Source: Coriobacteriia bacterium
GTDB lineage: Bacteria > Actinomycetota > Coriobacteriia > Anaerosomatales > Anaerosomataceae
Assembly (NCBI GenBank): GCA_030652115.1
Contig: JAUSBK010000007.1
Coordinates: forward strand, 62,001-126,000
Direction of reading: 5' to 3'
Length of the DNA: 64,000 nt
The notes beneath the pieces were generated by a model. It saw nothing but the letters and a program-made list of their open reading frames with translations. It did no database searches and was not told the DNA's origin. This document shows, one piece after another, positions 7,946 through 15,340 of the stretch. The number at the start of each line of letters is the position of its first letter. The first letter of the stretch is position 1. The position numbers were made by a program, and so were the translations under genes.

Positions 7946-9313
7946 ATGGGTAGCGACAAGACGAGGTTCGGGCTCGATGAGACCAGGATCCCGGAGGCCT
8001 GGTACAACATCATCCCCGATCTCAAGAACCCGCCGGCGCCGCCAAAGGTGGTCGCGCCGGACGGCACCGAGCTCACGATGGACCAGATCGGCGAGCGGCT
8101 TGCCATGATCTTCCCGATGGAGTGCATCAAGCAGGAGATGTCGCCCGACCGGTGGATCGACATCCCCGGGGCGGTCATCGACGTCTACAAGACCTACCGT
8201 CCTTCGCCGCTGCTGCGCGCGCGGCAGCTCGAGCGTGACCTCGGCCTGCCCGAGGGCGTCAAGATCTTCTACAAGTACGAAGGCGTGAGCCCGGCTGGCT
8301 CGCACAAACCCAACACGGCTATCCCGCAGGCGTACTACAACAAGCAGGAAGGCATCACCAAGATCTCCACCGAGACCGGCGCGGGTCAGTGGGGTAGCGC
8401 GCTCTCGATCGCCGGCGCGCTCTACGGTATCGACGTCGAGGTGTTCATGGTCGGCGTCAGCTACGACCAGAAGCCGTACCGCCGCATCCTCATGGAGACC
8501 TACGGCGGCACGGTGCACAAGTCGCCGAGCAACCTCACCGACGCCGGCCGCCATGTGCTGTCGATGGACCCCGACTCGACCGGCTCGCTCGGTATCGCGA
8601 TCTCCGAAGCCGTCGAGGTTGCCATCAAGGACCCGGGCACGCACTACTCGCTCGGCAGCGTGCTCAACCACGTCTGCCTGCACCAGACCGTCATCGGCCT
8701 GGAGGCCATCGAGCAGATGGCGCTTGCCGAGGAGGAGCCCGACGTGGTCATCGCGTGCGTGGGCGGCGGCTCCAACTTCGCCGGCATCGCGTTCCCGTAC
8801 TACCAGCGCAAGCTTGAGGGCAAGAGCAACGCGCGGCTGCTCGCAGTCGAGCCCAAGGCGTGCCCCACGCTCACCGCTGGCGAGTACCGTTACGACCTCG
8901 GCGACGAGGCCGGTATGACGCCGCAGATGCTCATGTACACGCTCGGCCACGACTTTGTGCCGGCCGGGATCCATGCAGGTGGCCTGCGCTACCACGGCGA
9001 TTCGCCGCTCGTGAGCCAGCTCGTGCACGAGGGCGAGGCCGAGGCGGTCGCAGTCGACCAGACCGCGTGCTTCGATGCCGCCGTGCAGTTCGCACGTGCC
9101 GAGGGCATCCTACCCGCGCCCGAGAGCAGCCACGCGATCCTCGCGGCCATCAACGAGGCGCAGGCGGCCCAGGCAGCGGGCGAGGACAAGGTCATCCTGT
9201 TCAACCTGTCGGGCCACGGGCACTTCGACCTGGCCGCATACGCCCAGTACAACTCGGGCGAGCTCAAGGACTTCGATTTCGCTGCAGGTGCGACGCTCTG
9301 CGAGAACGAATAG
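7946..9313 (+). CDS. trpB2: TrpB2-type tryptophan synthase beta-like enzyme
   Basis: At 455 residues this is longer than ordinary TrpB and belongs to the TrpB2 branch: the N-terminus carries the extra region (IPEAWYNIIPDLKNPPAPP) and the PLP lysine lies in SPAGSHKPNTA. A glycine-rich cofactor loop, CVGGGSNFAG, and a C-terminal ESSHAI are present. TrpB2 enzymes make tryptophan from indole and serine, generally with weak or no coupling to TrpA, and are thought to salvage indole or use other acceptors. A second, conventional trpB lies at 10681 in the same operon. AAGGGAG precedes the ATG. Confidence 0.9.
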   Translation: MGSDKTRFGLDETRIPEAWYNIIPDLKNPPAPPKVVAPDGTELTMDQIGERLAMIFPMECIKQEMSPDRWIDIPGAVIDVYKTYRPSPLLRARQLERDLGLPEGVKIFYKYEGVSPAGSHKPNTAIPQAYYNKQEGITKISTETGAGQWGSALSIAGALYGIDVEVFMVGVSYDQKPYRRILMETYGGTVHKSPSNLTDAGRHVLSMDPDSTGSLGIAISEAVEVAIKDPGTHYSLGSVLNHVCLHQTVIGLEAIEQMALAEEEPDVVIACVGGGSNFAGIAFPYYQRKLEGKSNARLLAVEPKACPTLTAGEYRYDLGDEAGMTPQMLMYTLGHDFVPAGIHAGGLRYHGDSPLVSQLVHEGEAEAVAVDQTACFDAAVQFARAEGILPAPESSHAILAAINEAQAAQAAGEDKVILFNLSGHGHFDLAAYAQYNSGELKDFDFAAGATLCENE

Positions 9314-9316
9314 CGC

Positions 9317-9961
9317 GTGTCCCGGACACGCATCAAGATATGCGGCCTCACGAGGCCTGAGGACGCCGCCGCCGCGGTCGCCGCTGGTGCGGACGCGGTG
9401 GGCGTCGTCCTGGCTCCCTCACGACGGCAGCTGACGATCGACCAGGCGGCCGAGGTGCTCGCCGACGTGCCGCCGTTCGTGGCGCGCGTGGGCGTGTTCG
9501 TGGACGCGCATGCAGACGACGTGTGGGAGGCCGTCTCAAGGTTGGAGCTCACCGCCGTGCAGTTCCACGGTGATGAGGCGCCCGAGACGTGCGAGATGGC
9601 GCCTGCGCCGGTGATCAAGGCGCTGCGCGTGGGCCCGGGTTTCGGCATCGCCTCAACCGATGCGTACCGCGGCGTCGTCTCGGCGCTGCTGCTCGACACG
9701 CTCGTGGCCGGCGAGGCTGGCGGCACCGGTGTCGCCTTCGACTGGTACGCTGTCGCGGGGCGTCTCCCGGAGTGGGCGCCGGTCGTGCTCGCGGGCGGGC
9801 TGGGTCCGGAAAACGTGGCCGAGGCCGTGCGCGCGCTTCGGCCGTACACGGTGGATGTGTCCTCCGGCGTCGAGTCGGCACCCGGGGTCAAGGACCACCG
9901 CCTCATCGAGGAGTTCGTTGCGGCCGTGCGTGGTGCTGACGGGGAGGCGCGAGACGTATGA
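9317..9961 (+). CDS. trpF: Phosphoribosylanthranilate isomerase
   Basis: This 214-residue TIM barrel performs the Amadori rearrangement between TrpD and TrpC. Recognisable motifs are RIKICGLTRPEDA (catalytic Cys in KICG), AVGVVLAPSRRQL, AVQFHGDE, LLDT and VDVSSGVESAPGVKDHRLI. The GTG start lies three bases after the trpB2 stop and the end overlaps the following lipoprotein gene (ATGA). All steps from chorismate to tryptophan are thereby encoded in this operon. Confidence 0.93.
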   Translation: MSRTRIKICGLTRPEDAAAAVAAGADAVGVVLAPSRRQLTIDQAAEVLADVPPFVARVGVFVDAHADDVWEAVSRLELTAVQFHGDEAPETCEMAPAPVIKALRVGPGFGIASTDAYRGVVSALLLDTLVAGEAGGTGVAFDWYAVAGRLPEWAPVVLAGGLGPENVAEAVRALRPYTVDVSSGVESAPGVKDHRLIEEFVAAVRGADGEARDV

Positions 9962-10665
9962 AACGTACGGGAGCTTTGATCGCAGCGCTGCTCCTGGCGG
10001 CCGCTCTGGCCGGATGCAACGGGGGCGGCTCATCGTCCGGCGGGTCTGCGGAGAACGAGTCCTCCTCGCCAGCCGCCGGCGACGCATCGGCGCAGGTGCT
10101 CGTGCTCGGCCGCTCGGTGATGACGGGATGGATGGCGCACTGGGGCGGCGATGCGTCGATGCCGGCCGAGTGGGAGGGCTACACCATCTCGATGCGCGAG
10201 ATCGAAGGTCCGCCCGGCATCGGCGAGAGCGCGGCCAGCGCGATAGCGGAGGCGCCCACCGGGTCCACCGTGCTCTTCAAGTTCTGCTTCGTGGACTTCA
10301 ACGGCGGCGACTACACCGAGGAGCTGGACGCGTACCTCGAGTACGTAGCCGAGGTGGCGGACGCCGCCGATTCGCGTGGGGTGCGCCTCATCCTTGGCAC
10401 AGCGCTGCCGAAGGTCGATGGCGAGACCACCGACGAGCTGGTCGCGGAACACCGTGAGTTCGGTCAGCGCATTGAGGAGTTCGCCGCCGACCGGCGCTCC
10501 GCCGGCCAGGATGTGGTGGTGCTCGACCTGAACGCGGTGCTCGCCGACTCCGACGGTGCGCTGCGCGACCGCTATGCTGTGTCTTCTGACGATTCGCATC
10601 TGAGCGATACCGCCTACGATGCGCTGGACGAGGCGCTTCTGCCCCTGCTCGCCGAACGTCCCTGA
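9958..10665 (+). CDS. SGNH-hydrolase-like lipoprotein within the trp operon
   Basis: The 235-residue protein begins with a lipoprotein signal ending LAGC, followed by a Gly/Ser-rich linker. The mature part resembles an SGNH/GDSL hydrolase: VLVLGRSVMTGW could supply the block I serine, FKFCFVDFNGGD a block III-like strand and DDSHLSDTAYDAL the block V Asp-x-x-His. The match is by motif order only, so esterase activity is an inference. It overlaps trpF by four bases and lies 15 bp before trpB, so it is co-transcribed with tryptophan genes, with no evident link to that pathway. Confidence 0.6.
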   Translation: MKRTGALIAALLLAAALAGCNGGGSSSGGSAENESSSPAAGDASAQVLVLGRSVMTGWMAHWGGDASMPAEWEGYTISMREIEGPPGIGESAASAIAEAPTGSTVLFKFCFVDFNGGDYTEELDAYLEYVAEVADAADSRGVRLILGTALPKVDGETTDELVAEHREFGQRIEEFAADRRSAGQDVVVLDLNAVLADSDGALRDRYAVSSDDSHLSDTAYDALDEALLPLLAERP

Positions 10666-10680
10666 CCCGGAGGTCCTTTC

Positions 10681-11916
10681 ATGTCCGACGTGTTGCTCCC
10701 CTCGGCCGAGATGGCGTACTCCACGCCCGACGCTCAGGGCTTCTACGGCCCCTACGGCGGCACGTTCGTGCCCGAGACCGTCATACCGGCCCTGAATGAA
10801 CTCGCTGCGGCGTACGAAGCGGCGCTCGCCGACCCTGCCTTCCTCGAGGAGCTTGTCTACCTCCTGCGCGACTACGTGGGCCGTCCGTCGCCGCTCTACC
10901 GCGCGGACCGGCTCGCCGCGGCAGTAGGCCTGGGCGCGGTCTACCTCAAGCGTGAGGACCTCAACCACACCGGCGCACACAAGATCAACAACACGATCGG
11001 CCAGTGCTTGCTCGCCAAGCGCATGGGCAAGGAGCGCGTGATCGCCGAGACGGGCGCGGGCCAGCACGGTGTGGCCACCGCCACCACCGCGGCGCTCATG
11101 GGCCTCGAATGCGCGGTCTTCATGGGCACCGAGGACATCCGCCGACAGGCGCTCAACGTCTACAAGATGCGCCTGCTGGGCGCGGAGGTCGTGCCGGTCG
11201 CCGAGGGCACCGGCACGCTCGCCGACGCGGTCACCGCGGCGCTGCGCCACTGGGTTGAGCGCGTGGAGGATACGTTCTACGTGATCGGTTCGGCGGTCGG
11301 CCCGCATCCGTACCCGAGGATGGTGCGCGACTTCCAGAGCGTGATCGGCTCGGAGATCATCGGTCAGCTCGCCGAGAAGAGCATCGACCACGTGGACGCG
11401 GTGATTGCGTGTGTGGGTGGCGGCAGCAACGCCATCGGCACGTTCCACCCGTTCCTGCGCGATGTGCCCGCGGACGGACGGCCGCTCATGATCGGTGCGG
11501 AGGCGGCCGGTCTCGGCATCGAGACCGACAAGCACGGCGCTGCGCTCACCAAAGGCTCGCCGGGCGTGCTGCACGGCTTCTACAGCTACCTGCTGCAAGA
11601 CGACGCGGGTAATCCGCTCGAGGCGTACTCGATCTCGGCCGGGCTCGACTATCCCGGCGTGGGTCCGGAGCACAGCTTCCTGAAAGATGAGGGCCTCGTG
11701 CGTTACGAGAGCGTGACGGACGCCGAGGCGCTTGAGGCGTTTGCGCTGCTCACACGCACCGAGGGCATCATCCCGGCGATCGAGAGCAGCCACGCGCTCG
11801 CGCTGCTGCCGCGTTTGGCCGAAGAGCTTGGACCGGATGCGGTCGTTGTCGTGACGGTCTCCGGCCGCGGCGACAAGGACATGGACATCGTCCGGGAGGC
11901 CGGTCTTGGTGGCTAG
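10681..11916 (+). CDS. trpB: Tryptophan synthase beta subunit (TrpB1)
   Basis: The 411-residue protein matches canonical Trp[13 protein letters not shown] at the N-terminus, PLP lysine in [24 protein letters not shown], the phosphate-binding [20 protein letters not shown] and ESSHALA, ending [10 protein letters not shown]. It condenses indole, channelled from TrpA, with serine. GGAGG stands just before the ATG. It is followed by trpA, whose GTG start lies inside the end of this gene, so the pair is translationally coupled. Confidence 0.96.
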   Translation: MSDVLLPSAEMAYSTPDAQGFYGPYGGTFVPETVIPALNELAAAYEAALADPAFLEELVYLLRDYVGRPSPLYRADRLAAAVGLGAVYLKREDLNHTGAHKINNTIGQCLLAKRMGKERVIAETGAGQHGVATATTAALMGLECAVFMGTEDIRRQALNVYKMRLLGAEVVPVAEGTGTLADAVTAALRHWVERVEDTFYVIGSAVGPHPYPRMVRDFQSVIGSEIIGQLAEKSIDHVDAVIACVGGGSNAIGTFHPFLRDVPADGRPLMIGAEAAGLGIETDKHGAALTKGSPGVLHGFYSYLLQDDAGNPLEAYSISAGLDYPGVGPEHSFLKDEGLVRYESVTDAEALEAFALLTRTEGIIPAIESSHALALLPRLAEELGPDAVVVVTVSGRGDKDMDIVREAGLGG

Positions 11917-12826
11917 CGCCGACCACGCCGCGTCCCCTCGCTCGCTGTCCTCGCCGGGGGCCCGCGGCGCCGAAGAACGCGCTGCGTCCTCGGCGCCTAC
12001 CCCGGCTGCGGAGGCTTCGCTCGAGAACGCGGCGCGTCCGTCGCCCCACGAGTCCCGCCTCATGGATGCCTTCGGGAAGGGAAGACCAGCCCTCATCGTC
12101 TACCTCATGGCAGGCTACCCTGACCGCGACACATCACTCGAGTCGCTTCGCGCCGCCGCGCGCGGGGGTGCCGACGTGATCGAGCTCGGTGTACCGTACG
12201 GCGATCCGCTTGCCGACGGTCCCGTGATCGCGGAGGCCGCCAAGGTCGCGCGCGAGCAGGAGGGCGGCTTCGGACTCGTGCACGCGCTCCAGGTGGCCGA
12301 GGTGTTCGGGGCCGATCCCGGCGTTGAGGAAGCGCCGCCTGTGGTCGTGATGACCTACCTCAACCCGCTCATGCGGCTCGGGCTCCCGGCAGCGGCAGAA
12401 CGAATGCGCGACGCCGGCATCGCCGGCGTCATCGTGCCCGACATGCCGCCGGAAGCGGCGGCGTCCTGGAAGCGCGTCTCGGGGGGCATCGACACGGTGT
12501 TTCTGGCGGCGCCGACGTCCACCGACGAGCGCCTGGCGATCGTGGCAGCTGCGTCCGAAGGCTTCGTGTACTGCGTGAGCTCCACCGGGATCACCGGCGA
12601 GCGGGACACGCTCGCGCTCGGGCTGGCCGACCAGGTCGAGCGCATCCGCGCGCACACGACCCTGCCGGTTGCCGTGGGGTTCGGCGTGAGCACGCCCGAG
12701 CAGGCCGCGCAGGTGGCAGCGATCGCCGACGGGGTGATCGTGGGAAGCGCCATCGTGAAGCGCCAGCACGACCCCGACCAGGTCGAACGGTTCGTGCACC
12801 AGCTGTCGGAGGCGGTGTCGGGCTAG
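11909..12826 (+). CDS. trpA: Tryptophan synthase alpha subunit with repeat-derived N-terminal extension
   Basis: From GTG 11909 the protein has 305 residues, about 50 more than usual. Family motifs start at [20 protein letters not shown] and continue with [19 protein letters not shown] (catalytic Glu), [27 protein letters not shown] and [11 protein letters not shown]. The extra N-terminus is Ala/Ser/Pro-rich and is encoded by DNA related to a palindromic repeat at about 54.5 kb. GGAGG lies 8 bp before 11909. An in-frame ATG at 12062 would give 254 residues but has no clear ribosome site and would remove most of the first helix. The gene ends on CTAG, shared with the converging gene's stop. 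Confidence 0.92.
   Translation: MASADHAASPRSLSSPGARGAEERAASSAPTPAAEASLENAARPSPHESRLMDAFGKGRPALIVYLMAGYPDRDTSLESLRAAARGGADVIELGVPYGDPLADGPVIAEAAKVAREQEGGFGLVHALQVAEVFGADPGVEEAPPVVVMTYLNPLMRLGLPAAAERMRDAGIAGVIVPDMPPEAAASWKRVSGGIDTVFLAAPTSTDERLAIVAAASEGFVYCVSSTGITGERDTLALGLADQVERIRAHTTLPVAVGFGVSTPEQAAQVAAIADGVIVGSAIVKRQHDPDQVERFVHQLSEAVSG
11923..12045. repeat. Palindromic repeat copy inside the 5' end of trpA
   Basis: This stretch aligns with 54493-54602. Shared blocks are CCACGCYGCGT, GTCCTCGCMGGGGGCCC, TCCTCGGCRCCT followed by CCCC, and GCTGCGGAG. Each copy contains an imperfect inverted repeat (here CCGGGGGCCCGCGGCGCCGA against TCGGCGCCTACCCCGG). The frame of trpA passes straight through it. 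Confidence 0.6.
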
Positions 12827-13488
12827 TCCAGCCCGAACCAGGTCTTCCAGACCGCGAGGTTGGGGTCGCCCGCCACGCTCGGCGTGTCGAGACCGAGTTC
12901 GCGCGCGACGCGATCGCCCAGGCCGAAGACGACCGCGTAGGCGAGGTAGGGACCCCACAACTCAACTGCGATCGGTGGTTCGTCCTCGAGCGTTCCGAAG
13001 TCCTGCAAGTAGCGCTCGAATGCCTGCAGCCGTTCCCGCTCGGCCTTGCCGGCGTCGGTGCGCGATCCGCCGCTCATGAGCCCGAGCTGCTCGGCTCTGG
13101 CGTTCACGCTCTGCTGCCAGCGGAGCAGTCCGGCGTTGAACGTACCCGGGTGGCTGCGCGCTCCCGCCTGCAGGTCCGCAAGCGACAGCGCGCCCGCGCC
13201 GCCGAGCGTCTCCCACAGAAACGAGACGAGTTCCTTGTCGAGAATGTCCAGCGTGTCCCAGTGCTCGGCCACCGGCCTGAGCTCGGTCACGGCGATATCG
13301 TGGGCCCGCGCGATCGTCGTGACCCGCCGAACGCTCGCCCGCTGTTCGAGCGCACCGTCGGCGACGAGGAGCAGCAGGCTCGCCTGGATCTCCGCTTCCC
13401 CAACGCGCCCGCGGTGCTCGAGACAGCCGACAAGTGCGGGATGGAGGTCGGGGGGCTCGCGCAGGTAGCGCGGCTGCTCAGTCATCAT
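12823..13488 (-). CDS. DUF2207 C-terminal-like cytoplasmic protein
   Basis: This 221-residue protein has no membrane segment or signal. Its pattern (PPDLHPALVGCLEHRGRVGEA, ASLLLLVADGALE, later LDKELVSFLWE and YLAYAVVFGLGDRVARELG) resembles the cytoplasmic C-terminal module of DUF2207 membrane proteins, from the winged-helix part to the helical end, without their membrane region. The function of that family is unknown. Its start overlaps the end of the upstream gene by 11 bp, so it belongs to a three-gene cassette with two paralogous unknowns. It converges on trpA with both stop codons inside one CTAG. Confidence 0.55.
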   Translation of the reverse strand: MMTEQPRYLREPPDLHPALVGCLEHRGRVGEAEIQASLLLLVADGALEQRASVRRVTTIARAHDIAVTELRPVAEHWDTLDILDKELVSFLWETLGGAGALSLADLQAGARSHPGTFNAGLLRWQQSVNARAEQLGLMSGGSRTDAGKAERERLQAFERYLQDFGTLEDEPPIAVELWGPYLAYAVVFGLGDRVARELGLDTPSVAGDPNLAVWKTWFGLD

Positions 13489-14092
13489 CGCGTTCCGTGT
13501 GTTGTTCGAGCGCGACCGCGTGCATGAAGTTGCGCTCGATCACCGGCCAGTCGGGACGTGCTTGCACGCGCTGCCAGGTCTCCCAGACCTCGGGCAGCCA
13601 TGCCTCCTGGAGGTAGGTGAGCCACTCGGCGTTCCACACGTTGCCGTGCGCCGCGTAGCCGCCGCGGGTGAGGATCCCCGCCGGGACGAACTCGGTCGAG
13701 ACGCTGTCGAGGTAGTCCATGAGCGGGGCCTGGGTGCGCCGCAGCAGACGTGCGGCGATGTCAACGAGGCTCGCGTCCACCCACTTCGTGGCCTCGAGGA
13801 ACGCGCCGCCGTGTCCGGGCGCTCCCGAGTAGTCGGCGTGGACCATGAGGACCGGCAAGCGCTGGAACCCGATCTTCTGCTCGTCAGGCCACACGCGCAA
13901 ATGGCCGGTGGCCTGCAGCGAGTCGAGCGTGAGGCCGAAGATGCCCTTGCTCAGCGTGCGGACGTCTACCTTCGGACCCTGAGGGGAGGGATAGCCGAAC
14001 ATCATGCCCGCGGCCGGCAGGAAGCGCCCGGAGCACAGGTACGCCTTTGCGGCGACGGAGAACTCGATCCCGTTGGGTGTCTCGATGGCCAT
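13478..14092 (-). CDS. Hypothetical protein, paralog of the 14138-14758 gene
   Basis: I do not recognise this 204-residue family. It begins MAIETPNGIEFSVAAKAYLC and carries GGYAAHGNVWNAEWL and WQRVQARPDWPVIER. AAGGAGG precedes the ATG. The neighbouring gene encodes a protein with the same opening, the same central block and the same ending motif, so the two arose by tandem duplication. A 42-base stretch (13619-13660) is identical in both genes although the flanks differ. No signal peptide, membrane segment or catalytic signature is visible. It overlaps the DUF2207-like gene downstream. Confidence 0.6.
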   Translation of the reverse strand: MAIETPNGIEFSVAAKAYLCSGRFLPAAGMMFGYPSPQGPKVDVRTLSKGIFGLTLDSLQATGHLRVWPDEQKIGFQRLPVLMVHADYSGAPGHGGAFLEATKWVDASLVDIAARLLRRTQAPLMDYLDSVSTEFVPAGILTRGGYAAHGNVWNAEWLTYLQEAWLPEVWETWQRVQARPDWPVIERNFMHAVALEQHTERDDD

Positions 14093-14137
14093 GGCCGTTC
14101 CTCCTTCGGGTGCGCATGCGCACCGGTAGTCCAGCCC

Positions 14138-14758
14138 TCAGTCGCTCCAGCTGTCGTCGCGGTCGAGCCGTGCGTGTTTCGCGCTCAGGATGACGCGTTC
14201 GAGAAGCTGCCAGTCGGGGCGCGCATGCGTGCGCTGCCACGACTGGGCGGCTTCGGGAAGCCATGCCTGCGAGAGATAGGAGAGCCACTCGGCGTTCCAC
14301 ACGTTGCCGTGCGCCGCGTAGCCACCGCGCGTGAGGATGCCGGCCGATGCGAACTCGGTGGAAACGTCATCAAGGAAGGACACGAACGGCGCCTCGGCGA
14401 AGGGCAGAAGCGCCATCATCACGCCGAGTACGGTTGCGTCCGCCCAGCCGGTGGCTTCGAGCATCCTGCCGGAGAGCCCCGGACCGCCCGAGTAGACGGC
14501 GCGCATCATGAGCATCGGCTTGCGCGAGCGGCTTGTTTCAGGCACACCGACCCAGACCTGCGCGTAGCCGGCGGTTTGCAGCCAGTCGAGCGTGTCGGCG
14601 AGAATCCCGATGGCGAGATGGTGATAGTCCACGAGCGGGCCGGCTGGCGAAGGATAGCCCCGGGAAATGCCCGCGCCCGGGACGAGTGCAGCGGCGCACA
14701 GGTACGTCTTCGCACCTATGGAGAACTCGGCGCCGTTCGGCGTCTCGATCGCAGTCAC
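14138..14758 (-). CDS. Hypothetical protein, paralog of the 13478-14092 gene
   Basis: This 206-residue protein of unknown function starts MTAIETPNGAEFSIGAKTYL and contains GGYAAHGNVWNAEWL and WQRTHARPDWQLLERV, matching its tandem paralog. The GTG start at 14758 aligns with the paralog start; it is preceded only two bases away by a run of eight G, an unusually close ribosome site. A homopolymer in that position could be prone to slippage, but that is speculation. A 45-bp gap separates it from the next gene of the cassette. Confidence 0.6.
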   Translation of the reverse strand: MTAIETPNGAEFSIGAKTYLCAAALVPGAGISRGYPSPAGPLVDYHHLAIGILADTLDWLQTAGYAQVWVGVPETSRSRKPMLMMRAVYSGGPGLSGRMLEATGWADATVLGVMMALLPFAEAPFVSFLDDVSTEFASAGILTRGGYAAHGNVWNAEWLSYLSQAWLPEAAQSWQRTHARPDWQLLERVILSAKHARLDRDDSWSD

Positions 14759-14775
14759 AACCCCCCCCTATGCTC

Positions 14776-14795
14776 CGCGGGCCCCCCGGCCCGCG
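14776..14795. other. Perfect GC hairpin upstream of the paralog cassette
   Basis: CGCGGGCC (14776-14783) and GGCCCGCG (14788-14795) form an 8-bp stem around CCCC. It lies between the selenoprotein gene and the start of the unknown cassette on the minus strand and could act as a transcript processing or pausing site. Confidence 0.4.
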
Positions 14796-14806
14796 TCCGA
14801 AGCGAA

Positions 14807-14825
14807 GGGCCGCACGAAGCGGCCC
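14807..14825 (-). terminator. Probable terminator after the thioredoxin-like gene
   Basis: On the minus strand GGGCCGC pairs with GCGGCCC around a 5-base loop, followed by TTCGCTT, a weak T-rich tail. It sits 10 bp past the stop codon of the thioredoxin-like gene. Confidence 0.45.
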
Positions 14826-14834
14826 CTGCCGGTC

Positions 14835-15239
14835 CTACTCCAGATCGTCGAGCGCGCCCATGAGTGCGCTTTCGGACACCTCGCCGATGATCGTGTCCAT
14901 ATGCTCGCCTGATGACGACACGAACACGAACGATGGTACGAACTGGATGCCGTACTCGTTGGCGAGGGCCGCGCCCTCATCGCTTGTGTCCACGTTGTAC
15001 ATGCGGATCGCCACGGTGCCCTCGTACTCGGGAATGAGCCCGTTCACGACGGGCGCCATCTTCAGGCAGCTCGGTCAACTCTCGGTGTAGAACTCGTACA
15101 TGACCGGCATCCCGTCAGGCACCGGGCTTTCGTCGGAACTGAGTGTTCCGGTGCCTGCCTCGGTGGTCGAGCACGCGGCGAGCGCCATCGTCAGGACGAG
15201 GAGTGTGAGAATCGTTACGAGTCTGGTCACGCGGCGCAT
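14835..15239 (-). CDS. Thioredoxin-like lipoprotein with in-frame TGA, probable selenoprotein (UxxC)
   Basis: Reading through one TGA (15075-15077) gives 134 residues: a lipoprotein signal ending LAAC, a linker, then MYEFYTES-U-PSCLKMAPVV. The TGA falls exactly where the first Cys of a thioredoxin CxxC would be (residue 55; the partner Cys is 58). Beyond it come a thioredoxin-like strand (AIRMYNVDTSDEG) and the cis-Pro motif FVPSFVF. Just downstream of the TGA a bacterial SECIS-like hairpin is present. GGAAGGAAGGAG precedes the ATG at 15239. The protein would be a membrane-tethered thiol/selenol oxidoreductase outside the cell membrane. The alternative is a nonsense pseudogene, which would not explain the position or the hairpin. 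Confidence 0.75.
15038..15077 (-). promoter_or_regulatory. Sec codon and bSECIS-like hairpin of the thioredoxin-like gene
   Basis: On the minus strand the UGA is followed 20 nt later by GCCCGU, loop CGUGA, ACGGGC (15054-15038): a perfect 6-bp stem, with a G as second base of the apical loop. Stem, loop size, conserved G and distance from UGA match the known bacterial SECIS pattern recognised by SelB. Confidence 0.7.
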
Positions 15240-15328
15240 GGCGCTCCTTCCTTCCTTCGGCCTCTGAACTAGTGTACCCCGAACGACGTGCTGGTCGGTG
15301 CGTCTCGGAATGCACGCCGACGTGATGA

Positions 15329-15334
15329 TAGACT
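15329..15334 (+). promoter_or_regulatory. -10 box of a leaderless nadE promoter
   Basis: TAGACT lies 6 bp before the ATG at 15341, so transcription would begin at or next to the start codon. No ribosome binding site is visible between them. A convincing -35 box was not found. Confidence 0.45.
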
Positions 15335-15340
15335 CGGCGC

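Noticed and set aside
14761-14768. G8 tract as a phase-variation switch
   Set aside because: A run of eight G in this high-GC context is not rare, and there is no second signature of phase variation; kept only as a remark on the ribosome site.
14835-15239. Thioredoxin-like gene as a nonsense pseudogene
   Set aside because: The only stop sits precisely at the redox Cys, the rest of the frame is intact on both sides, and a SECIS-like hairpin follows. It remains the main alternative until Sec genes are shown.
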